A DNA stretch of 64,000 nt from Erwinia phyllosphaerae (GTDB taxonomy: Bacteria > Pseudomonadota > Gammaproteobacteria > Enterobacterales > Enterobacteriaceae). The translations under genes and the position numbers were made by a program. Location: NCBI RefSeq assembly GCF_019132875.1, contig NZ_JAHSPF010000009.1:144957-208956 (forward strand), given 5' to 3'. The notes beneath the pieces were generated by a model. It searched no databases and was not told the origin of the DNA. It saw nothing but the letters and a program-made list of their open reading frames with translations. Position 1 is the stretch's first letter. Each line of letters starts with the position of its first letter. Positions 49,953 through 58,283 of this stretch are shown piece by piece.

Positions 49953-52100
49953 GTGATGCGATTTACGATAATAGCGACCAAACCCGGTCAGCTGCCGCCG
50001 CAGAGCAGCTGCGACTTTCTGCCGCCAGGCGGCACCATCGGTCGTGGCACCGATAATAATCTGGTGCTGCCGGACGATGACCGTACTATCTCTCGTTTGC
50101 AGGCGATTGTGCATATTACCGCCGACGGCGAGTGCCGCATTACCAATCGCGGCAACGTCACGCTGGTGCACCTGAACGATATTCCGCTGGAGCGCGGTCG
50201 CCAGGTTGATTTGCAGGATGGCGATATCCTCAGTATTGATGATTATCGTTTGCAGGTTACCGAGCTGCACTCGGCGCAACCTGCGGCCAGGCCTGCTCCG
50301 GTGGCGCGTCCCGTTGTCGCGACACCGAAGCCAGAAAATGCGCCAGCCGCCATTCCTACTGAAATCTGGGACAGCCTTGCGCAAGAATTTTCGATTACCG
50401 ACAGTCTTTCCAGCCGCGGCAAGCCAACGCCAGCGGGCGCTAATCCGTTAACGGAAAAAGCGGAAGATCGTAATCCGGTCGATCCGCTGGCGCAGCTGGC
50501 AGCAAAGCAGGATCCGCTAAACCTGGATCGTCGGGATCGTACGCCGGATTCCCTGTTCAGCAGCGAATCGCTGTTCGATCAAAAAAGCATATTCGACGAC
50601 AGCACGCCGGGCACGCTAAGCCAGCCGCAGGATAAAAAGCAGAGCCTGGACCCAATGGCGCTGTTTGGCCAGGGCAACAGCACACCAGCGGGAGGTAACG
50701 ATCCGCTGGGGCTGATGATGGGCAACGCCGTACCGTTAACGCCGCTGGACGAGCCGCAGCCTGCCTTTGTGCCGCCAACGCCAAAAGCGCTGGATAGCGA
50801 AAAACCGAAAGCCGCCGCGCCACAAAGCCCGCGTCAGGATAACAGCGCCAGTCTTAACAGGTCGCCGCTGTCTAATGAAAGTACCGATCTCAACAGGTCA
50901 CCGCTGTTTGGTAACAACGAGGATCTTAATAAGTCACCGCTGTTTGGTGACAGCGAGGATCTTAATAAGTCACCGCTGTTTGGTGAAAGCGAGGATCTCA
51001 GCAAGTCACCGCTGTTTGCTGAAAATGCAGATCTTAAGTCACCGTTGTTTAATGAAAACGCCAATCGTGCACCGCTTGCAGAAAGCGCGCAGGATGATGC
51101 CGACTTCGGCAGCACGTCGCTGTTTGGTGAAAATGCGGATCTCAGCAAATCGTCGCTGTTTGGTGAAAGTGCGGATCTCAGCAAATCGCCGCTGTTCGAT
51201 GAAAGCGCGGATCTCAGCAAGTCACCGTTATTTGATGAAAGCACCAGCCGCCATCAGTCAATGCAGTCAGAGGAAAGCGCTAATCGTAGTCAGTCGGTGC
51301 CGTTTGACGAGGCGGCACAGCAACCGGCCGCGCAGCAGCAGCAGCAGGACTACGGCGGCATCACGCTGCCAACGCCGCAGGCCGTCGCACGCAACAATAC
51401 GCCGCCGCCAAAGGGCCGCCTGCGTATCGATCCGGTGGCTAATACGGCCGCGCAGCAAAATAGCACAGCAGGCAACGGTCAACGCCTGGACGGCGAGCTG
51501 CTGGACGCGCTGATGGGCGGTATGGGGCTTAACGATCTGCAACCAACGCCGCGTTTCGACAGCGAGGCGATGCAGGAGCTGGGCCAGATGCTGAGCATGT
51601 TCTCGCAGGGTACCGTTGCGCTGCTGTCGTCACGCTCCATCCTCAAGCGCGGCGTAAAAGCAGAAATGACGGTGATCCTTGACGAGGCCAATAACCCGTT
51701 CAAGCTGCTGCCTTCCGGTAAATCAGTGCTGATGCAGATGTTCGGCAGCCGCATGCCGGGCTTTATGCCGCCGAAGCAGTCGGTCCGCGATGCGCTGGTC
51801 GACCTTCAGGCCCACCAGCTGGGCATGATCGCCGGGATCCGCGCCATCATCGCCTCCATGCTGCAATCATTTAACCCGCAGCAGCTGGAAGACGAAGCGC
51901 GTGAGGAAGGGGCTATCTCTCGTCTTTCTTTACCGAACAGCCGCAAAGCCGCGCTGTGGGAACACTTCACTAAACGCTACGGCGAAACGGCGGGTGAAAT
52001 CGAGGATGACTTCCACACCTTATTTGGCGAAGCCTTCCTGCACGCCTACGACATGGAAGTGAACCAGTACAAAGATTCTCAAATCAGATCGGAAGAATGA
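49953..52100 (+). CDS. tagH: T6SS FHA-domain protein TagH (Fha)
   Basis: A 715-residue protein. The N-terminal FHA domain (residues ~20-95; GRGTDNNLVLPDDDRTISR) binds phosphothreonine. Residues ~296-430 are an array of about 12-residue repeats of the DLNKSPLFGDSE kind, full of Ser. Residues ~525-715 are the conserved TagH C-terminal domain (LGQMLSMFSQGTVALLSSR start). In Pseudomonas Fha is phosphorylated by PpkA to trigger assembly; kinase and phosphatase genes are both here. It overlaps the phosphatase by 4 bp. Confidence 0.94.
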   Translation: MMRFTIIATKPGQLPPQSSCDFLPPGGTIGRGTDNNLVLPDDDRTISRLQAIVHITADGECRITNRGNVTLVHLNDIPLERGRQVDLQDGDILSIDDYRLQVTELHSAQPAARPAPVARPVVATPKPENAPAAIPTEIWDSLAQEFSITDSLSSRGKPTPAGANPLTEKAEDRNPVDPLAQLAAKQDPLNLDRRDRTPDSLFSSESLFDQKSIFDDSTPGTLSQPQDKKQSLDPMALFGQGNSTPAGGNDPLGLMMGNAVPLTPLDEPQPAFVPPTPKALDSEKPKAAAPQSPRQDNSASLNRSPLSNESTDLNRSPLFGNNEDLNKSPLFGDSEDLNKSPLFGESEDLSKSPLFAENADLKSPLFNENANRAPLAESAQDDADFGSTSLFGENADLSKSSLFGESADLSKSPLFDESADLSKSPLFDESTSRHQSMQSEESANRSQSVPFDEAAQQPAAQQQQQDYGGITLPTPQAVARNNTPPPKGRLRIDPVANTAAQQNSTAGNGQRLDGELLDALMGGMGLNDLQPTPRFDSEAMQELGQMLSMFSQGTVALLSSRSILKRGVKAEMTVILDEANNPFKLLPSGKSVLMQMFGSRMPGFMPPKQSVRDALVDLQAHQLGMIAGIRAIIASMLQSFNPQQLEDEAREEGAISRLSLPNSRKAALWEHFTKRYGETAGEIEDDFHTLFGEAFLHAYDMEVNQYKDSQIRSEE
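50847..51243 (+). repeat. 36-bp in-frame repeats inside tagH
   Basis: About ten units encode variants of DLNKSPLFGDSE, mostly 36 bp, with one block in the middle (NRAPLAESAQDDAD) diverged. Unit copies next to each other are near-identical in DNA, so expansion seems recent. Confidence 0.88.
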
Positions 52101-52894
52101 TGAATATCACCATTGCCTCTATGTCGCATCAGGGCGCACGCGAAAGCAACCAGGATCAGACCGGCGAGCACATCGGTGAACGATCGGCCTGTTTTGTGGT
52201 GTGCGACGGCGTAGCGGGGCTGCCGGGCGGAGACGTCGCGGCAGAGCTGGCGCGCGACACCATTCTCCAGCGCTTTGACGGCGAGCGGCATCTGGATGCG
52301 CAAAGCATTCGCCAGTACGTCAATGACGCTAACCGCGCCATCCGCCAGCAGCAAAAGGCGGTCAGCGACTACAAGCGCATGGGCACCACGCTGGTCAGCC
52401 TGTTTATCGACAGGGATTTTGACCTGGCCTACTGGGCACACGCGGGCGACAGCCGCCTGTATCTGTTTCGTCGCGGCTATCTGTACCACGTCACTACCGA
52501 CCACAGCCTGGTGCAGCAAATGAAAGACGCCGGACACCAGACCGAAGGCATCAACAGCAACCTGCTTTACTTTGCGCTTGGCATGGGCGACGAAGAGCGT
52601 GACGCCAGCTATAGCGATGTCGTAGAGATTGAAGACGGCGACGCTTTTCTGCTCTGCACCGACGGTTTCTGGCACGGGCTATCACAAGAAAATATGCAGG
52701 AGTCGCTGCATATGGTAAATACGCCGGACGAATGGCTGACGCTGATGCAGGAAGTCATCCGCAAAAACGATCTGCAATCCGCCGTCAGCCAGGACAATTA
52801 CAGCGCCGTCGCCGTTTGGGTTGGCGATCCACAGGACACCACGCTGCTGCATTCGCTTGAGGCCGCAGCGCAGTTTTTCCCTCTTCGTGATTAA
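52097..52894 (+). CDS. pppA: T6SS PP2C-type protein phosphatase (PppA)
   Basis: A 265-residue PP2C phosphatase. Metal-binding motifs are present: ESNQDQTGEH (residues ~16-25), VVCDGVAGLPGG (residues ~34-45), AHAGDSRLYLFR (~115-126) and LLCTDGFWHG. It should remove phosphate from Fha or the kinase and so switch the T6SS off. Coupled to tagH by an ATGA overlap. Confidence 0.92.
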   Translation: MMNITIASMSHQGARESNQDQTGEHIGERSACFVVCDGVAGLPGGDVAAELARDTILQRFDGERHLDAQSIRQYVNDANRAIRQQQKAVSDYKRMGTTLVSLFIDRDFDLAYWAHAGDSRLYLFRRGYLYHVTTDHSLVQQMKDAGHQTEGINSNLLYFALGMGDEERDASYSDVVEIEDGDAFLLCTDGFWHGLSQENMQESLHMVNTPDEWLTLMQEVIRKNDLQSAVSQDNYSAVAVWVGDPQDTTLLHSLEAAAQFFPLRD

Positions 52895-52916
52895 ATTAAG
52901 GCCTTCAGAAACGATT

Positions 52917-53915
52917 ATGAAATATTGGCTACCAGCACTTTCCCTGCTGATTGCATCCGGTGCCTGGGCACAGGATTACCGCGTCGTGAACGCGAAAACA
53001 CTGCAAATGGATGTCTGGATTGATAACGTCAAAGACCAGAGGCCTGCCAGCTGGTGCAGGCGCGAAATCCCGCTGCGTATTGTGGCAAACGGCAATAAAA
53101 ATCCGGTGAAGGTCAAAGAACTGCTGCCGCAGGTTGCCAACCTGATGTCGCAAAACTGTGCAAAACTGGCCTCGTTCCAGTGGCAGCTGACCGACATTAA
53201 CGGTACGGCGCTGGCGCACGGTAGTGCAGCTAAGGCAGAAGGCTGGCTGAGCAAGATCGAAGTTGCTACGCCAGCGCCGGCAGCAGTGCCTACGACTGCG
53301 CCAGCAGCTGCACCGGTAGCGGAAACCGCCGCGCCGGTCGATCCGGCAGATCTTTCGCCGCCAGCAGATACCACGCCGTGGATCCAGTTCAGCCTGCTGG
53401 ACGGTTGTCACTTCCGCACCTACTGGAACAGCAACAGCCAGACCAGCGCGCTGTTTGTTCCGGCGAAAGGTGGCGTTACCTGCGGCAGCGACGGCTGGCT
53501 CAGTGGCGACAGCCAGATTGCGCGGCTGGGCAAAGGCGCGGCCAGAAAGCAGCAGGTCAGCTTTTTGCAGGGCTTCCCGGTGTCTGGTCTGAACAGCAAA
53601 GCGGCGGGTCGCGATATGCAGATTACCACCGTCAACAACGAGCGTATGGTGCTGAGCGATGAAAGGTCGCCGCAAAGCTGGATGATTGTGCCTTATGCGC
53701 CCACACTAAACGGCTGGCAGGCCGACGGCACGGTCGTGGTGGCGATGAGCCAGCAGGAAGCCAGCGACGCCAGCACGTTAAAAGCGCGTCTGGATGAGGT
53801 GCGTAAAGTCTGGTCGCCATACCTGACCAACGGCAAGTTGACTATCCGTCTGGTGGATGAAATCCATCCTCAGCTGAAAGACCCGGCTGCCGGTGCTTAC
53901 CAAACGCTTAACTAA
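52917..53915 (+). CDS. T6SS-linked periplasmic protein of unknown function
   Basis: A 332-residue exported protein (signal peptide 1-18, cut after AWA). Two globular parts are split by an Ala/Pro/Thr linker (residues ~120-150; PAPAAVPTTAPAAAPV). The first has two Cys (SWCRREIP and SQNCAKLASFQW); the second starts WIQFSLLDGCHFRTYWN. I do not recognise it, though it stands between the phosphatase and tagJ in an otherwise standard T6SS operon. The start at 52917 gives a clean signal peptide. A periplasmic accessory or regulatory sensor is possible. Confidence 0.72.
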   Translation: MKYWLPALSLLIASGAWAQDYRVVNAKTLQMDVWIDNVKDQRPASWCRREIPLRIVANGNKNPVKVKELLPQVANLMSQNCAKLASFQWQLTDINGTALAHGSAAKAEGWLSKIEVATPAPAAVPTTAPAAAPVAETAAPVDPADLSPPADTTPWIQFSLLDGCHFRTYWNSNSQTSALFVPAKGGVTCGSDGWLSGDSQIARLGKGAARKQQVSFLQGFPVSGLNSKAAGRDMQITTVNNERMVLSDERSPQSWMIVPYAPTLNGWQADGTVVVAMSQQEASDASTLKARLDEVRKVWSPYLTNGKLTIRLVDEIHPQLKDPAAGAYQTLN

Positions 53916-53939
53916 TTGATTGCCCGCCAAAGGAAAGCT

Positions 53940-54749
53940 ATGAAATCTCTGACTGAACTGATGTCCGGCGACACGCTTGCACAAACGCTGGCGCGCGTCG
54001 AAAACGACATTAAGAGCCGCCCGGCGGATGCCGATTTACGCGCGGCCTTTGTACAGCTGCTTTGCCTGGCGGGCCACTGGCCGCGGGCGAAAACCCAGCT
54101 GAAATCCTGGCTGGCGTTAAAACCGCAGGCACAGCCAACGGTCACGCTGCTGGAGCAAACCATCACCGGCGAAATCCAGCGTGCGGCGGTCTTTGATGGC
54201 CTGGCGATGCCGAGAATGCCCGGTGAGGCGTTTGCCTGGGCGGAAGATTTACTGAAAGCGCTGCGTAAAGAGCATGCAGACGACGCCGTTGAGCTGCGCG
54301 CGGCGGCTTTTGCCGCAGCCCAGCCCAGCCCGGCTCGCGTTACGACGCAGGACACCACGCAGGCGGTGGAATGGCTGATTGATGGCGATGGCCGTCTTGG
54401 GCCAGTCTGCGAGCTGATCGTCAACGGACACTATACCTGGCTACCGTTTGCCGCCATCCACGAGATTCGTTTTCAGGCTCCGGCCAGCGTGACCGATCTG
54501 GTGTGGCGTCACGCCGCCGTTACGCTGACCGACGGTAGCGAACAGGTTTGCCAGCTGCCGGTACGCTATCCGTTTACGGATATGGCTGCTGACAATCTGC
54601 GGATGGCCAGCGTGACGGAATGGACGCCGCTGGATGACCAGCAGTTTATCGGTCACGGGCAGAAAACCTGGCTGAGCGCAGAGCTGAGTTTTCCGCTGCT
54701 GAGCCTGACGCATCTCGTTTTTGCCGGAGCGTTAGCCGACCATGAGTGA
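53940..54749 (+). CDS. tagJ: T6SS accessory protein TagJ (ImpE)
   Basis: A 269-residue ImpE/SciE-family protein, with the N-terminal TPR-like part (ADADLRAAFVQLLCLAGHW) and the C-terminal ImpE region (LPVRYPFTD, then FIGHGQKTWLSAE). TagJ binds TssB and may help ClpV-driven sheath recycling. The ATG has AAGGAA 4-5 bases upstream. It overlaps tssE by 8 bp. Confidence 0.9.
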   Translation: MKSLTELMSGDTLAQTLARVENDIKSRPADADLRAAFVQLLCLAGHWPRAKTQLKSWLALKPQAQPTVTLLEQTITGEIQRAAVFDGLAMPRMPGEAFAWAEDLLKALRKEHADDAVELRAAAFAAAQPSPARVTTQDTTQAVEWLIDGDGRLGPVCELIVNGHYTWLPFAAIHEIRFQAPASVTDLVWRHAAVTLTDGSEQVCQLPVRYPFTDMAADNLRMASVTEWTPLDDQQFIGHGQKTWLSAELSFPLLSLTHLVFAGALADHE

Positions 54750-55293
54750 AGGCAGGGAACTGCTGCACGGCGGCTACCGCCAGCGCGGCAAAGAAACCAT
54801 GACGGCTCGCGACAAAATGCAGCCGTCGCTGCTGGACAGACTGACCGATAACGCGCCGGACAAGCAGCAGGAAGCCGCCAGCAGCCGTGTTATTTCGCAT
54901 AACGCGTTAAGGCGCAGCGTCCTGCGCGATTTGCAGTGGTTGTTCAACAGTATCAACAACGAAGCGCAACAGGATCTCTCGCCGTTTCCGCACGTGCAGC
55001 GCTCTGCCTATAACTTTGGCGTGGCGCCGCTGGCCGGACAGCGCATGTCCGATATTGAGCTGACTGACATTCAGCGCAAGCTGACCAACTCTATTCTGCA
55101 TTTCGAGCCGCGTATTTTGCCTGCGGGTCTCCAGGTACGCTGCGTGTCGGATACCAGCTCGCTGACGCTGCACAACGTGCTGTCGATAGAGATTAAAGGG
55201 CGGCTCTGGTGCGTGCCTTATCCGTTAGAGTTCCTGTTTCGTACCGATTTAGATTTAGAAAACGGCCATTTTGAGCTGAAAGATGTAGGGTAA
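54742..55293 (+). CDS. tssE: T6SS baseplate protein TssE (gp25-like)
   Basis: A 183-residue gp25-like wedge protein. The gp25 domain spans residues ~45-175 with the LRDLQWLFNSIN helix and the NFGVAPLAGQ loop; the EPRI motif (FEPRILPAG), nearly universal in gp25 proteins, is present near residue 120. An ATG 19 codons later is an alternative start. It overlaps tagJ and precedes tssF by 2 bp. Confidence 0.93.
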   Translation: MSEGRELLHGGYRQRGKETMTARDKMQPSLLDRLTDNAPDKQQEAASSRVISHNALRRSVLRDLQWLFNSINNEAQQDLSPFPHVQRSAYNFGVAPLAGQRMSDIELTDIQRKLTNSILHFEPRILPAGLQVRCVSDTSSLTLHNVLSIEIKGRLWCVPYPLEFLFRTDLDLENGHFELKDVG

Positions 55294-55295
55294 TC

Positions 55296-57173
55296 ATGGA
55301 CAGCAAACTGCTCGATTATTACAACCGTGAACTGGCGTACCTGCGCGAAATGGGGGCGGAGTTTGCCGAACGCTATCCCAAAGTCGCCGGGCGGCTGGGC
55401 ATGAGCGGCATAGATGTGGCCGATCCCTACGTCGAGCGATTGATGGAAGGCTTCGCCTTTCTGACCTCTCGCGTACAGCTAAAAATGGACGCCGAGTTCC
55501 CGCGCTTTTCCCAGCGCATGCTGGAGATGATTGCGCCTAACTATCTGTCACCGGTGCCTTCGATGGCGATTGCCGAACTGTATCCCGACGGCAAAAAAGG
55601 CGATATCAGCGGCGGCTTTCTGGTGCCGCGCGGCACCATGATGGATAGCCAGACGCTGAAAAAAAGCGGCGTCACCTGTAGCTACGCCACGGCGCACGAC
55701 GTCGTGCTGCAACCGCTGCGGATTAGCCAGGTAGAACTGGGCGGCGTACCTGCGGATATCCCGCTTGCCGGAATGGGACTGAGCCAGCGCGGCGCGGTCA
55801 GCGCGCTGCGTATTCGGCTGGAATGCTTTAGCGAGGTGGCGTTAAACCATCTTACTTTCAAAGACCTGATGTTTTTCTTAAGCGGCCCCGATATTCAGGC
55901 ACAGCAGCTGCTGGAGCTAATAATGCAGCACACCGTCGGCAGCTTTTGCCAGACGGTAGAGAAGAACCCACAGCGTATTGTGCTGGACGACGACGCGCTG
56001 AAGCAGGAAGGTTTTGCTGCCGATCAGGCGCTATTGCCGGAAGATCTGCGCAACTTCGACGGCTACCGGCTGCTACAGGAATATTTTGCTTTTCCGGCGC
56101 GCTTCCAGTTTGTCAGCGTCAGCAGCCTGGGCGAGCTGCCGCTGCGCTGTGGGCCAGAGGTAAACGCGTTTGAAATCGTGCTGCTGCTCGACAAGGCCGA
56201 CGCGGCGCTGGAAAGAGTGATCGATAAAAGCCATCTGGCGCTGCACTGTACGCCGGTGATTAATCTGTTTCCGAAAACGGCGGAGCGGCAGAAAATCAGC
56301 GACAGCGTGCATGAATATCATCTGGTGGTCGACAACATCCGCCCGCTGGATTACGAAATCTATTCGGTGAAGAAGCTTTACGCCACGGGCGATCGGCAGC
56401 AGCAAGAACAGATATTCAGGCCGTTCTGGAGCACGTTCAGCCGCGACGAAGGCGACTATGGTGCTTATTTCTCGCTGCGTCGCGAGCAGCGCACGCTGTC
56501 GGAACGGGCGCAGCGCTACGGCACGCGTACCGGCTATATTGGTTCAGAAGTTTTCTTGTCGCTGGTAGATGAACGTCATTCGCCGTGGCGTAACGATTTA
56601 CGTCATCTGACGGCGGAAGTGATGTGCACCAGCCGCGATCTGCCTTTAATGCTGCTGGCGCAGGAGCAGGGCAACTTTATGATGGCGGACTCGGTGCCGG
56701 TCAGCCAGTTGACGTTGCGGAAAGGCCCCACGCCGCCGCGTCCGGCGCTGGCGGAAGGGCTGGCTACCTGGCGGCTGATCAGCCATTTGCAGATGAACTA
56801 TTTAAGCCTGATGGACAGTGACGACGGCCAGGGCGCAACGGCGCTGCGCCAGCTGCTGGGGCTGTATGCCAACCTGGCGGAAGCGCCAGTCGCACGACAG
56901 ATTGAAGGCATTCGTCATTGCCAGCTTAAACCGGTAAGCCGCCGCGTGCCGGAGCCGGGCCCGATTGTGTTTGCGCGCGGCATCGGCATTGAATTGAGCG
57001 TTGACGAGCAGGCGTTTTCCGGTGCAAGCCCGTGGCTGTTGGGCAGCGTGCTGGAGCAGGTGTTTGCCAGACTGGTGGCAATTAACAGCTTTACCGAGCT
57101 GACGCTAACCAGCCAGCAGCGCGGCGAGGTCGGCTATTGGCCGGCGCGGATGGGGAAAAGGGCGCTGATATGA
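55296..57173 (+). CDS. tssF: T6SS baseplate protein TssF
   Basis: A 625-residue wedge protein; the N-terminus YYNRELAYLREMGAEFAERYPKVAGRLG is the family hallmark (shown in part: ELAYLREMGAEFAERYPK). TssF with TssG makes the trifurcation unit of the baseplate. It overlaps tssG by 4 bp. Length is normal. Confidence 0.96.
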   Translation: MDSKLLDYYNRELAYLREMGAEFAERYPKVAGRLGMSGIDVADPYVERLMEGFAFLTSRVQLKMDAEFPRFSQRMLEMIAPNYLSPVPSMAIAELYPDGKKGDISGGFLVPRGTMMDSQTLKKSGVTCSYATAHDVVLQPLRISQVELGGVPADIPLAGMGLSQRGAVSALRIRLECFSEVALNHLTFKDLMFFLSGPDIQAQQLLELIMQHTVGSFCQTVEKNPQRIVLDDDALKQEGFAADQALLPEDLRNFDGYRLLQEYFAFPARFQFVSVSSLGELPLRCGPEVNAFEIVLLLDKADAALERVIDKSHLALHCTPVINLFPKTAERQKISDSVHEYHLVVDNIRPLDYEIYSVKKLYATGDRQQQEQIFRPFWSTFSRDEGDYGAYFSLRREQRTLSERAQRYGTRTGYIGSEVFLSLVDERHSPWRNDLRHLTAEVMCTSRDLPLMLLAQEQGNFMMADSVPVSQLTLRKGPTPPRPALAEGLATWRLISHLQMNYLSLMDSDDGQGATALRQLLGLYANLAEAPVARQIEGIRHCQLKPVSRRVPEPGPIVFARGIGIELSVDEQAFSGASPWLLGSVLEQVFARLVAINSFTELTLTSQQRGEVGYWPARMGKRALI

Positions 57174-58219
57174 ACGTGCTGCAAATTCGCAAAGCGCAGC
57201 GGCTGCCGGAAGAATTCTGGTCAGGGGTAACGCAGGCGCCCTGGCGCTATGATCTCTTTCAGCTGCTGCGTCGGCTGGATGCCCAGAGCGGCGAGCGTTA
57301 TCCGCTGGGCCGTGCGCCTTTGCCGCGCCACGAACCGTTGCGTATTGGTCAGGAGCCGTCGCTGGCTTTTGCGCCCGCCACGCTGTCAAAGGCCGCCCCG
57401 CGCGACAATACGCCGCTGCACGATATTTCGATTTTAAGCTTTGGCCTGTTTGGCCCCAACGGCCCGCTGCCAACGCACCTGACGGAATATGCCCGCGAGC
57501 GCATCACGCACCATCAGGACAGCAGCATGTCGGCCTTTGTCGATCTGTTCCATCACCGCCTGACGCTGCTGTTTTATCGCGCCTGGGCCGATGCGCAGCC
57601 GACGGTGTCGCTGGATCGCGAAGACAACCAGCGCTTCGATCGCTATCTGGCCAGCCTGATCGGCATGGGCCAGCCGGGCCAGCTGGAAAAAGGCAGCCTG
57701 AGCGACCACTCGCGCTATGCGGTGGCCGGACATCTGACTCGTCATGGACGCGATGTTGAAGGCCTGCAAAAAATACTTAGCCACTATTTCAACGTGCCGG
57801 TAAAGCTGGTGGGAAACGTGCCGCACTGGCTGCCGATTGATAACCGCGAGCGGGCAAAGCTGGGGGCGGGAAGACGCGCGCCAAAGCTGGGCGAGTCAAT
57901 GTTTCTGGGCGTGGCGGTACGCGACGTGCAGCATAAGTTTCGTATTGAGCTGGGCCCGATGCCGCTGGAAACCTATAACCGCTTTCTGCCTGGCGAACCC
58001 TGGACAATCGCGCTGCGCGACTGGGTACGTCAATATCTGGGCATTGAATACGTCTGGGAACTCCGGCTGATTTTAGCGCAGAACGACGCGCGCGGTATCC
58101 GGCCAGGCGATTCGTCACGACTGGGTTTTAACAGCTGGCTCGGCCATACAAAAGAAGACCGACCGCTGCATGATTTAACCTTCAGCCCGGAACCGGCGGA
58201 GCAGATTGCTACCCGGTAA
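57170..58219 (+). CDS. tssG: T6SS baseplate protein TssG
   Basis: A 349-residue TssG with the start PWRYDLFQLLRRLDAQ, the FGLFGPNGPLPTHLTEYA block (residues ~90-107) and the LGESMFLGVAVRDVQHKFRI region. ATG at 57170 overlaps the tssF stop (ATGA). TssG sits at the wedge core next to TssF and TssE. Confidence 0.95.
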   Translation: MNVLQIRKAQRLPEEFWSGVTQAPWRYDLFQLLRRLDAQSGERYPLGRAPLPRHEPLRIGQEPSLAFAPATLSKAAPRDNTPLHDISILSFGLFGPNGPLPTHLTEYARERITHHQDSSMSAFVDLFHHRLTLLFYRAWADAQPTVSLDREDNQRFDRYLASLIGMGQPGQLEKGSLSDHSRYAVAGHLTRHGRDVEGLQKILSHYFNVPVKLVGNVPHWLPIDNRERAKLGAGRRAPKLGESMFLGVAVRDVQHKFRIELGPMPLETYNRFLPGEPWTIALRDWVRQYLGIEYVWELRLILAQNDARGIRPGDSSRLGFNSWLGHTKEDRPLHDLTFSPEPAEQIATR

Positions 58220-58283
58220 ACAGGCCACTCTCTCTGCTTCACGGCAATGCTATTCCATCAGTCATCAACTATCTGGAACCACC

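Noticed and set aside
53374..55293. Missing T6SS core gene
   Set aside because: All thirteen core components were found after checking each frame; only the end of vgrG is outside the window.
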